The notes under the pieces are model-generated. The model had not been told where the DNA came from. It ran no database searches and saw only the letters and a program-made list of their open reading frames with translations. 6,878 bases of DNA, taken from Pseudomonadota bacterium (GTDB lineage Bacteria > Myxococcota > Polyangia > Polyangiales > Polyangiaceae). The DNA lies in the NCBI GenBank assembly GCA_023419055.1, contig JAEZYO010001061.1, forward strand, positions 1 to 6,878. Reading direction: 5' to 3'. Both the position numbers and the translations under genes were made by a program. Of this stretch, positions 1-5,661 are shown in pieces. How positions within the stretch are numbered: position 1 is the first letter of the stretch; each line of letters opens with the position of its first letter.

Positions 1-880
1 GATCACCGTACACGTCGGCGTCGTCGGCCAGGCGCTGGTGGAGAATCAGGTCCTTCTGTTCGATCGACGGACGAGCCGCGGCGAGCGCCGCCTGGACCAA
101 CCCGGCGAGATCGAGCTGACTGAGCTCGAGGTTCAGCTTGCCCGCGATGATGCGCGAGATATCGAGCAGGTCGCCGATGAGCTCGGCCTGGGTGCGCGCG
201 TTCCTTTCGATGGTCTGGACGGCCCGGCGCGCGCTCGCGCCGAGCGCCTGGTCCTTGAGCAAGATCTGCGACCAACCCAGGATGGCGTTGAGCGGCGACC
301 TGAGCTCGTGGCTGATCACCGCCAAGAACTGGTCCTTCGCCGAGCTCGCCTGCTCCGCGGCGATGCGCGCGGCGTGCGCCTCTTCGGCGTGCTGTCGCTG
401 GCGCAGATCGAACACCACGCCGCAAGACGACGGCTCGCTGCCGCCGTCGAGCGGGCCGAGCGTGAGCTGGACCGGGATCGCGCCGAGCTTGGAGTCGAGC
501 TGGAACTGTCCCTTGATGGTGGCGCTCACCCCTTCGCGGATCAGCATGCCGATGGTCGAGTGGTAACGAGAGGGGACGAAGCGCGAGAGCGGCGCGTGCA
601 GCACCGCTTCGAGCGGCACGCCGAGGAGCTGGGCGAAGTACTCGTTCGCGTAGAGGATGATCCCCTCCGCGGACAGCGTGAGCGCGCCTTCCTGCATGCG
701 CTCGACGAAGGTGCGGAACGGTTGATCCGGTCCTTCCAAACGAAAGACCTGAGGACCCCTGGGCCCGTTCACCACGACGGCGTCGACGCTACCGGAGGTG
801 ATGGCGTCCAACGTTTCGCGAGCGTCGTCGGGAGGATCGAAGCTCGGCTCGGGGCTGCCACGGCGGTTGGTCGCGTTCAT
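1..880 (-). CDS. PAS-domain sensor histidine kinase, C-terminus cut by window edge
   Basis: Reading down from ATG 880-878, the frame stays open for 293 codons to the window edge, so the gene is partial: the catalytic HATPase_c domain and anything after it lie outside. Visible order: a short polar N-terminus; a lead-in around residues 25-60 (VDAVVVNGPRG, then VFRLEGPDQPFRTFVERMQEG); a PAS domain at roughly 60-160 (core GIILYANEYFAQLLGVPLE); a linker helix at about 160-182; and a HisKA dimerisation/phosphoacceptor domain from about 183, with H-box SHELRSPLNAILGWSQILL and the predicted phospho-histidine H191. No signal peptide or membrane segment is seen, so it is probably a cytoplasmic sensor. 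The kaiB stop is 12 nt upstream, suggesting co-transcription with kaiC and kaiB and a role as clock input or output kinase (inference). It lacks the KaiB-like sensor of cyanobacterial SasA. A hybrid kinase with a receiver domain is possible; the partner regulator is not visible. Confidence 0.93.
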   Translation of the reverse strand, partial: MNATNRRGSPEPSFDPPDDARETLDAITSGSVDAVVVNGPRGPQVFRLEGPDQPFRTFVERMQEGALTLSAEGIILYANEYFAQLLGVPLEAVLHAPLSRFVPSRYHSTIGMLIREGVSATIKGQFQLDSKLGAIPVQLTLGPLDGGSEPSSCGVVFDLRQRQHAEEAHAARIAAEQASSAKDQFLAVISHELRSPLNAILGWSQILLKDQALGASARRAVQTIERNARTQAELIGDLLDISRIIAGKLNLELSQLDLAGLVQAALAAARPSIEQKDLILHQRLADDADVYGD

Positions 881-892
881 GGTCGAGGTCCG

Positions 893-1225
893 CTAGGGCA
901 CCGGCGTGGGCCGATCCTGCATCTCGAGCGCGATGAGCGCCCGATCCGAGTCGGAGAGATCACCGATGATGCGCTTCATCGGCTCCGGGATTTTGCGGAT
1001 CAAAGTAGGGACGGCGAGGATCTGATCCGCTTTCGCGAGCTCGGGGCGCTTGGTCAAATCGATGATCTCGATCGTGTACTTGCCCCGCAGGCGGAGCTCG
1101 CAGAGCCGCTTCAGGTTCTGGAGCGCCGAGCGCGAGCGCGGCGAGTCCCCCGCGATGTAGAGGCGTAAGTTCCACTGGTCCGCCCGAGCCGCGGGCTTCC
1201 TGATCGTCTTCTTCTTGGCTGCCAT
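893..1225 (-). CDS. kaiB: KaiB circadian clock protein
   Basis: A 110-residue protein whose residues 18-100 match KaiB nearly end to end: WNLRLYIAGDSP, then SALQNLKRLCE, YTIEIIDLTKRPELA, DQILAVPTLIRKIPEP and RIIGDLSDSDRALIAL. KaiB is a small thioredoxin-like protein which, in cyanobacteria, switches fold to bind the KaiC CI ring and drive dephosphorylation. Prolines of the fold-switch region are visible at P73, P80 and P82; E81 stands where the Synechococcus protein has a further proline (alignment from memory). The first 17 residues are a basic, disordered-looking extension (AAKKKTIRKPAARA) absent from short cyanobacterial KaiB. The gene lies 15 nt after kaiC and 12 nt before the kinase gene, in one apparent operon. 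The start at 1225 is supported by a TAGGAG Shine-Dalgarno-like site. Identity is very secure. Whether it works in a true oscillator is unknown, because no kaiA is seen and many non-cyanobacterial KaiB proteins serve stress or timer roles. Confidence 0.95.
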   Translation of the reverse strand: MAAKKKTIRKPAARADQWNLRLYIAGDSPRSRSALQNLKRLCELRLRGKYTIEIIDLTKRPELAKADQILAVPTLIRKIPEPMKRIIGDLSDSDRALIALEMQDRPTPVP

Positions 1226-1237
1226 TGGAAACGAAAA

Positions 1238-1243
1238 CTCCTA
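1238..1243 (-). promoter_or_regulatory. Ribosome binding site of kaiB overlapping the kaiC stop codon
   Basis: On the minus strand the sequence reads TAGGAG, where TAG is the kaiC stop codon and the same bases continue into a Shine-Dalgarno-like GGAG. The kaiB ATG follows 12 nt later. The spacing is somewhat long, but the overlap suggests that translation of kaiB is coupled to termination on kaiC. Confidence 0.6.
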
Positions 1244-3031
1244 GTTCGCGGCTCGCAGCCGCCGCCCTCTCTCTTGCGCCCTCGCGGGCGCTTTCTGTGC
1301 AGGGTTCTGGCCGTTCCCGCGAAGGGTCGACATGCGATCGCGGCCTTGCGCGATTTCGGTTTCCAGGGCGAGGGCGTCGTCCACGGACGCCAAGAGCTCG
1401 GCCTCTTCGCTCGCGAACTCGGCCTCGAGCTCCGCGATGCGCTGCGCGAGGAGCGCGCGCTTGCGTTGGAGGAGGCGCTCTGCGCGGCTCTTCTCCGCCG
1501 TCCTGAGCCGCGCTGCGGTGGCCTCTCGCGCCTCCTGCGTGACACGAGCGGTTCCGGTCAACACGCCTTCAGGGCCGATGTAAGGTGCGATCAGCTCGAC
1601 GCCGCGGCTCGTGATGAGAAACTCGCGGATCTGATTCGAGTGGTTCATCCCGCGCGACTTCAAGACGTAGATGCCGCGCGTGCGCTCGCCGTTCGTCTCG
1701 ATCGCCTTGACGAGGAGCCAGGTGTCCGCGATCGACGAGATGGCGGCGTGCGACGCCTCGAGCGCCCCCCCGCCGTGGGTCAGGCTGGTAAGCAGCACGG
1801 TGACCCCGCGCGTCTTGAAGAAGTCGATCATGCGCACGAGCATCAGGTGCGCGTCGTACGCGTCGCCCGCGTTCGACATGGTTCCGATCGGGTCGATGAC
1901 GACGCTGTCCGGGGAGAACTCGGCCGAGAGCCGGTGCAGGAGCGAGAGGTGCCCCTCCAGGCCGAGGCTCGTCGGACGATGCGACACCAGCCTGAGCAGG
2001 CCGGAGTCGACGTCTCGCTTCAGGTTGATGCCGATCGAGCTCATGTTGCGGATGATCTGCTGCGCCGACTCCTCGAACGACACGTACAGGCAACGTTTGC
2101 CCGCCGCGCAGCTGGCGCGCGCGAAGTGAGCGGCGACGCTGCTCTTGCCCGCGCCGGCCGTGCCGCTCACGAGCACGGTGCTGCCGCGGTAATAGCCCTG
2201 TCCGCCGAGCATCTCGTTCAGCCCGGAGATCCCGGTGTCCACACGTTCGGTGCTGACCTCGTGGTTCAGGTCCGAGCTCGTGATCGGGATGACGTTGATC
2301 CCGTCGCGATCGATCAAGAACGGGTACTCGTTGCTGCCGTGCGTGGACCCGCGATACTTCACGACGCGCAGCCGCCGCGTGGAGATTTGCTCCTCGACCC
2401 GGTGATCGAGCAGGACCACGCAGTCCGAGACGTACTCTTCGAGGCCGTGACGGGTGAGCGCTCCCTCGCCGCGCTCGGCGGTCACGATCGTGGTGACGCC
2501 GCGATCCTTGAGCCAGCGGAACAAGCGAATCAGCTCGGAGCGCAGCGTGCCGTAGCTCGTGAGTCCGCCGAAGATCGTCTCCAGCGTGTCGATCACGAGC
2601 CGCTTGGCGCCCAGGCTGTCGAGCGCGAGCCCGAGCCGGATGAACAAACCTTCGAGGTCGTATTCCCCGTTCTCCTCGATCTCGGCTCGCTCGACGCGGA
2701 TGTGCTCCATGCCGAAGAGCTTCTTCTTCTCCAGCTCGCGGAGATCGAAGCCGAGCGACGCCACGTTCTTGACCAGATCGTCCTCGGTCTCCTCGAATGA
2801 GATGAAGACACCGGGCTCACCGGCGTCCAGCGCTCCGCGAACCAAAAATTGTGTGCCGAAGAGCGTCTTGCCACAGCCGGCAGCTCCACAGATCAAGGTG
2901 GTCCGGCCCTTCGGCAGCCCACCACGCGTCACGTCGTCGAAACCGCTGATCCCCGTCGGCACCTTCTGCAGAACCGTCGGCAACGGCGCGGTGGCCGCGC
3001 GAGCTCTCTTGGAAGGTGTAGTTTTTGCCAT
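1241..3031 (-). CDS. kaiC: KaiC-family double-RecA ATPase with C-terminal coiled-coil extension
   Basis: A 596-residue protein with two tandem KaiC/RecA ATPase domains. CI (about 22-255) has Walker A GAAGCGKT at 49-56, the catalytic glutamate pair E80-E81 in FISFEE, and Walker B RLVIDT with D148. CII (about 262-485) has Walker A GTAGAGKS at 290-297, glutamates E320-E321 in YVSFEE, and Walker B VVID with D380. By alignment from memory to Synechococcus KaiC, the CII phosphosite region SHAAISSIADT places S427, S432 and S433 at the T426/S431/T432 positions. Residues about 497-570 form an extra Ala/Glu/Arg-rich coiled coil not found in the roughly 519-residue cyanobacterial protein, followed by a basic tail. 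KaiC hexamers autophosphorylate and hydrolyse ATP, and CI binds KaiB. The start at 3031 was chosen because the KaiC family begins near here; the frame is open upstream to 3202, but that part (MVSGGGGAND...) does not look like KaiC. It is the first gene of the kaiC-kaiB-kinase operon. Confidence 0.95.
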   Translation of the reverse strand: MAKTTPSKRARAATAPLPTVLQKVPTGISGFDDVTRGGLPKGRTTLICGAAGCGKTLFGTQFLVRGALDAGEPGVFISFEETEDDLVKNVASLGFDLRELEKKKLFGMEHIRVERAEIEENGEYDLEGLFIRLGLALDSLGAKRLVIDTLETIFGGLTSYGTLRSELIRLFRWLKDRGVTTIVTAERGEGALTRHGLEEYVSDCVVLLDHRVEEQISTRRLRVVKYRGSTHGSNEYPFLIDRDGINVIPITSSDLNHEVSTERVDTGISGLNEMLGGQGYYRGSTVLVSGTAGAGKSSVAAHFARASCAAGKRCLYVSFEESAQQIIRNMSSIGINLKRDVDSGLLRLVSHRPTSLGLEGHLSLLHRLSAEFSPDSVVIDPIGTMSNAGDAYDAHLMLVRMIDFFKTRGVTVLLTSLTHGGGALEASHAAISSIADTWLLVKAIETNGERTRGIYVLKSRGMNHSNQIREFLITSRGVELIAPYIGPEGVLTGTARVTQEAREATAARLRTAEKSRAERLLQRKRALLAQRIAELEAEFASEEAELLASVDDALALETEIAQGRDRMSTLRGNGQNPAQKAPARAQERGRRLRAAN

Positions 3032-3044
3032 GGTCGAAGTCCGC
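3029..3044 (-). promoter_or_regulatory. kaiC translation initiation region, nearly identical to that of the kinase gene
   Basis: The 13 bases before the kaiC ATG read GCGGACTTCGACC on the minus strand. The same stretch before the kinase ATG (878-893) reads GCGGACCTCGACC, a single difference. Neither contains a classical AGGAGG; GGAC is the only weak Shine-Dalgarno candidate. TATAGG lies just upstream of the kaiC copy, but it is too close to the start codon and has no -35 partner, so it is not a convincing -10 box. Confidence 0.45.
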
Positions 3045-3070
3045 CTATAGCGTGCGAAGCCTGCGTATTC

Positions 3071-3086
3071 CCGCGAAAAATCGCGG
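3071..3086. repeat. Perfect 6-bp inverted repeat with 4-nt loop upstream of kaiC
   Basis: CCGCGA AAAA TCGCGG, with arms fully complementary, lies about 40 nt before the kaiC start codon. It could be a repressor operator or, if transcribed, a small hairpin with a TTTT loop in the kaiC leader. Short GC-rich dyads do arise by chance in such a genome, so the role is unproven. Confidence 0.4.
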
Positions 3087-3135
3087 CGCGCGGTGGGGAA
3101 AAATGTCTCGATGCTCGCGAAGCCGGCGCACACTG

Positions 3136-3147
3136 GCTCGATCGAGC
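3136..3147. repeat. 12-bp perfect palindrome in the divergent region
   Basis: GCTCGATCGAGC is a perfect 12-bp palindrome near the middle of the kaiC/nitA intergenic region, a typical position for an operator that could act on both promoters. CGATCG-type palindromes are fairly common in high-GC genomes, so this is only a candidate. Confidence 0.35.
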
Positions 3148-3200
3148 AGCTTGCTTGCGGGACGAGCGCGGGATCATTTGCCCCACCCCCGCCGGATACC

Positions 3201-3212
3201 ACCCATTAGGGT
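3201..3212. repeat. Short inverted repeat (ACCC-N4-GGGT) in the divergent region
   Basis: ACCC ATTA GGGT is a perfect 4-bp dyad around an AT centre, flanked by imperfect CCAC and GTGG arms. It sits in the least GC-rich part of the intergenic region. It is a weak operator candidate. Confidence 0.25.
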
Positions 3213-3347
3213 TGTGGAATTCATTGCCGAGTCGCGGGCTCGGACGGGAAGTGGGCAAGACCGCCGCTGAAATGGGGCTCGCCAGGCGACGCGTTACCGA
3301 AACACCGGCGCAACGCCGCCGTCGCCGGTCAGCGGCAGCGTCACCCC

Positions 3348-4925
3348 ATGCAGCTCGACGCGCTGCAATCGCTCGCCCTTTCGGTCGCCGCGGCTCGCTC
3401 CCCGGACTCCGTCTTGACCGAAATGGTGCAGGGGCTCGGGATGTGGGAGGGCGTGGCGCTCGCGAGGGTCTGGCTCCTTCACTCGAGCGGTCGGGAACCT
3501 CCTTACCTCGAGCTCAAGGCGAGCATCGGCGCCTCTCGGGTGGATCCGAACAGGCGCTGGAACCGCACGGACGGCGCCCACCACCGGATCCCGCTGAGCT
3601 ACGGCAAGGTCGGCCAGATCGCGGCCACGAACAGCCCGCTCCTCCTGCAGCGCGGGCCGAGCGATTGGATCGTGGAGCCTGCGTGGGCGGACGCCGAGGG
3701 CATCGAGAGCTTCGCCGGCCAGCCGCTCACCTTCAGGGGTCAGGCGCTCGGAGTCGTCGCCTTCTTCAGCCGCAAGCGGCTCTCGAAGCAAGATCTCGGC
3801 TGGCTGCGCGTGTTCGCCGATCACGCGGCGGTCGCGATCGCGAACGCGCGCGCGTTCGAGGAGATCGCGCGGCTCAAGGAGAGCGCCGAGCGCGAGCGCG
3901 ACTACTTGCGTGAAGCCGTGCGATCGGCCCTGAAGCACGGGGAGATCATCGCCGAGAGCCTCGCCATGAAGCGCGTGCTCGAGCGCGTGCGCGCGGTGGC
4001 CCAGAGCGGCTCGTCCGTGCTCATCACGGGCGAGAGCGGCGTCGGCAAGGAGCTGATCGCCGCCGCCGTTCACGACCTGAGCCCCCGGCGCGACGGGCCT
4101 CTCGTGAAGGTGAACTGCGCGAGCGTCCCGCGCGAGCTCTTCGAGAGCGAGTTCTTCGGACACGTGCGCGGCGCGTTCAGCGGAGCCGCGCGCGACCGAC
4201 AGGGCCGCTTCTTGCTCGCCGACCGGGGCTCCCTGTTCCTCGACGAGGTCGGAGAGATCCCGCTCGAGCTCCAGGGCAAGCTGCTCCGCGTGCTGCAGGA
4301 GCGCACGTTCGAGCCCGTGGGCGACGACCGCACCCGCAAGGTAGACGTGCGGGTCATCGCTGCCACCAATCGATCTCTCGAAGCGGAGGTGGAGGCGGGG
4401 CGCTTCCGGCGAGACCTGTACTATCGCCTGAGCGTGCTGCCCATCGACGTGCCGCCGCTCCGGGAGAGGCGCGAGGACATTCTACCCATGGCGCGCTACT
4501 ACCTCGAGCGGAGCGCGGAGCGCTTGCGCCTGCCGCCGCGGACTCTCGACGGCGAGGACGAGGCCGCGCTGCTCGACTACGATTTTCCGGGCAACGTGCG
4601 TGAGCTCGAGAGCGTGCTCGAGCGGGCGATGGTCTACGATCCCGGCGAGCGCGGAGCCGTCGCGCTGCAGCTCGGCAAGCGCCGCCCCGCGTCCGCCGGA
4701 GTCCAGCGCCGGCACTCGAGTGAGCCGAGGCTCGAGAGCGACGACGAGTCGGAGATCCTGCCCGACGACGCGATTCGGGAGCTGGAACGCCAGAACCTCC
4801 TGAACGCGCTCAGGCGCTGTGATTTCAGGATCGCGGGGGAGCGGGGCGCCGCGAAGCTCCTCGGCCTGAGCCCGAGCACGCTCACGTACCGCATGAAGCA
4901 GCTCGGCATCGAGCGGCCGCGCTAG
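3348..4925 (+). CDS. nitA: Sigma-54-dependent Fis-family activator with GAF sensor domain (NitA-like)
   Basis: A 525-residue enhancer-binding protein. Residues about 10-170 form a GAF sensor domain ending in [22 protein letters not shown], then a linker helix. The AAA+ domain spans about 202-440: Walker A GESGVGKE at 228-235, sigma-54 contact loop GAFSGA at 275-280, Walker B SLFLDE with D299-E300, sensor I AATN at 338-341, arginine-finger region FRRDLYYRL, and sensor [10 protein letters not shown] at 413-420. A variable linker leads to a Fis-type helix-turn-helix at about 480-523 ([21 protein letters not shown]). It should use ATP to open sigma-54 promoters. The start at 3348 is the first in-frame ATG and leaves the GAF domain intact, although no good ribosome site precedes it. 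It lies directly before the nit genes, whose promoter carries a sigma-54 site, so it is very probably their activator. The GAF ligand is unknown. The symbol nitA rests on position relative to the Nit1C cluster. Confidence 0.9.
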   Translation: MQLDALQSLALSVAAARSPDSVLTEMVQGLGMWEGVALARVWLLHSSGREPPYLELKASIGASRVDPNRRWNRTDGAHHRIPLSYGKVGQIAATNSPLLLQRGPSDWIVEPAWADAEGIESFAGQPLTFRGQALGVVAFFSRKRLSKQDLGWLRVFADHAAVAIANARAFEEIARLKESAERERDYLREAVRSALKHGEIIAESLAMKRVLERVRAVAQSGSSVLITGESGVGKELIAAAVHDLSPRRDGPLVKVNCASVPRELFESEFFGHVRGAFSGAARDRQGRFLLADRGSLFLDEVGEIPLELQGKLLRVLQERTFEPVGDDRTRKVDVRVIAATNRSLEAEVEAGRFRRDLYYRLSVLPIDVPPLRERREDILPMARYYLERSAERLRLPPRTLDGEDEAALLDYDFPGNVRELESVLERAMVYDPGERGAVALQLGKRRPASAGVQRRHSSEPRLESDDESEILPDDAIRELERQNLLNALRRCDFRIAGERGAAKLLGLSPSTLTYRMKQLGIERPR

Positions 4926-4949
4926 GGCGGGCTGAAACGCGGCGGATAC

Positions 4950-5021
4950 TTCGGCTCGCGAGGATTCGCGTCGCGGCTCTCGAAAATTGGTGAGTCGCCA
5001 GACTTCGAGTGTTTCGGCTCG
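4950..5021 (+). repeat. Direct repeat TTCGGCTCG, candidate upstream activator sites
   Basis: TTCGGCTCG occurs at 4950-4958 and again at 5013-5021, exactly 63 bp apart (about six helical turns), and the shorter TTCGGC recurs at 5049. All three lie upstream of the sigma-54 promoter at 5078. A dyad CTCGAA-N19-TTCGAG (4979-4984 and 5004-5009) lies between them. Position and helical phasing fit enhancer sites for an activator such as NitA, but the repeat is short and the assignment is inferred. Confidence 0.3.
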
Positions 5022-5077
5022 GAGAACGCGCCGCCGGGCCAGCGAGAATTCGGCAGAAATGCTCGGGCGGACGCCGG

Positions 5078-5093
5078 TGGCACGCGCCTCGCA
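5078..5093 (+). promoter_or_regulatory. Sigma-54 (-24/-12) promoter of the nitBCD operon
   Basis: TGGCACG at 5078-5084, four spacer bases, then TCGCA at 5089-5093. The -24 element is a perfect match to TGGCACG, the -12 element differs from TTGCA by one base, and the invariant GG and GC are separated by exactly 10 bp. Transcription should start near 5104, leaving a leader of about 45 nt before nitB. The gene just upstream encodes a sigma-54 activator, which strengthens the call. The promoter implies that the nit genes are off until an activator with ATPase activity is triggered. Confidence 0.85.
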
Positions 5094-5140
5094 AAAGGGC
5101 CCCTCGCACGCCGCGCCGCTCTCGCGCTCGGCGCTCTCAC

Positions 5141-5146
5141 GGAGGA
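5141..5146 (+). promoter_or_regulatory. Ribosome binding site that fixes the nitB start
   Basis: GGAGGA ends three bases before ATG 5150, giving a strong if close Shine-Dalgarno site. The frame is also open upstream from an ATG at 5009, but that start lies upstream of the sigma-54 promoter and would not be on its transcript, so 5150 is preferred. Confidence 0.8.
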
Positions 5147-5149
5147 ACC

Positions 5150-5632
5150 ATGCCCAAAGTTGAAGGACCCGCGAACAAGCCCGGTGACTTTCTGGTCGAC
5201 TACGAAGAGAAGGTCTTCGAGGACGTCAAGGCCGCGCCCGGCGAGAAGGCGCTCGTCACCTTTCACACCGTCGCGTTCGAAGGCTCGATCGGCCTCGTGA
5301 ACCTGCTGCAAGCCGTGCGCCTGCAGCGCAAGGGCTTCGAGACCTCCGTCCTCCTGTACGGGCCCGGCGTCACGCTCGGCGTGCAGCGCGGCTTCCCGAA
5401 GCTCGACAGCGAAGCTTTTCCGGGTCACCTCAATTTCAATGCGCAAATCAAGAAGTTCATGGCGGAAGGCGGGAAGGTCTACGCCTGCAGGTTCGCGCTC
5501 CAGGCGCTCTACGGTCACGGCGAAAAGGCCCTGATCGAAGGCATCCGCCCCATCAATCCGCTCGACGTGCTGGATCTCATCCTGCTTCACCGGAAGGACA
5601 ACGCCTTCATCCTCGACACCTGGACGGTTTGA
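5150..5632 (+). CDS. nitB: NitB, MSMEG_0572/Sll0783-family nitrogen-starvation response protein
   Basis: A 160-residue soluble protein recognised as the MSMEG_0572/Sll0783 family, the first structural gene of the Nit1C cluster. The family has a DsrE/YchN-like fold. The middle reads [20 protein letters not shown], then [19 protein letters not shown], a pattern typical of DsrE-like sulfur-relay or small-molecule-binding proteins. The only cysteine, C113 in [13 protein letters not shown], sits where DsrE-type proteins often carry their functional cysteine. Its biochemical activity is not established; in cyanide-grown Pseudomonas the protein is reported to be strongly induced. There is no signal peptide or membrane segment. 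It is preceded by a strong ribosome site and the sigma-54 promoter, and nitC follows after 29 nt, so the two are co-transcribed. Family assignment is secure; function is not. Confidence 0.92.
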   Translation: MPKVEGPANKPGDFLVDYEEKVFEDVKAAPGEKALVTFHTVAFEGSIGLVNLLQAVRLQRKGFETSVLLYGPGVTLGVQRGFPKLDSEAFPGHLNFNAQIKKFMAEGGKVYACRFALQALYGHGEKALIEGIRPINPLDVLDLILLHRKDNAFILDTWTV

Positions 5633-5661
5633 GGTCGCGCCCGAAGGGAAGGAACTCGACG

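Larger units (their letters stand above)
3032..3347. other. Divergent intergenic region between kaiC and nitA
   Basis: These 316 bases separate the two divergent operons and must hold the promoters of both kaiC and nitA. I see no coding frame that resembles a protein family and no RNA gene. Three perfect short inverted repeats are present (3071-3086, 3136-3147, 3201-3212). No sigma-70 pair is convincing on either strand. A GG-N10-GC spacing at 3254-3267 superficially resembles a sigma-54 site but matches the consensus poorly. The stretch around 3197-3228 is less GC-rich than its surroundings, which could favour promoter opening. Confidence 0.6.

Noticed and set aside
38..1168. Long plus-strand open frame of 376 codons opposite the kinase gene and kaiB
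   Set aside because: It lies antisense to two clear genes and its product is Arg/Glu/Leu-rich with no family resemblance; long antisense frames are expected in high-GC coding DNA.
1274..2800. Plus-strand open frame of 508 codons opposite kaiC
   Set aside because: kaiC is unmistakable on the other strand; the antisense translation has no recognisable domain and is a GC-bias shadow.
3038..3050. TATAGG as a -10 box for kaiC
   Set aside because: It lies about 15 nt before the start codon, which leaves almost no leader, and no -35 element is found at the right distance.
3032..3202. N-terminal extension of KaiC from an ATG at 3202
   Set aside because: The extra 57 residues do not resemble KaiC and have no conserved pattern; the MAKTTPSKRA start at 3031 fits the family.
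3254..3267. Possible sigma-54 promoter for nitA (GG-N10-GC)
   Set aside because: Only the GG/GC spacing fits; the -12 element is CCGCT and the -24 element is imperfect. This is expected by chance in GC-rich DNA.
3294..4163. Minus-strand open frame of 289 codons opposite nitA
   Set aside because: It is antisense to the GAF and AAA+ coding region, with a low-complexity translation and no ribosome site that I can support.
4926..4960. Transcription terminator after nitA
   Set aside because: No GC-rich hairpin followed by a T-run is present, so readthrough from nitA into nitB cannot be excluded.
5009..5149. N-terminal extension of NitB from an ATG at 5009
   Set aside because: It would begin upstream of the sigma-54 promoter and span it, and a strong GGAGGA site directly precedes ATG 5150.
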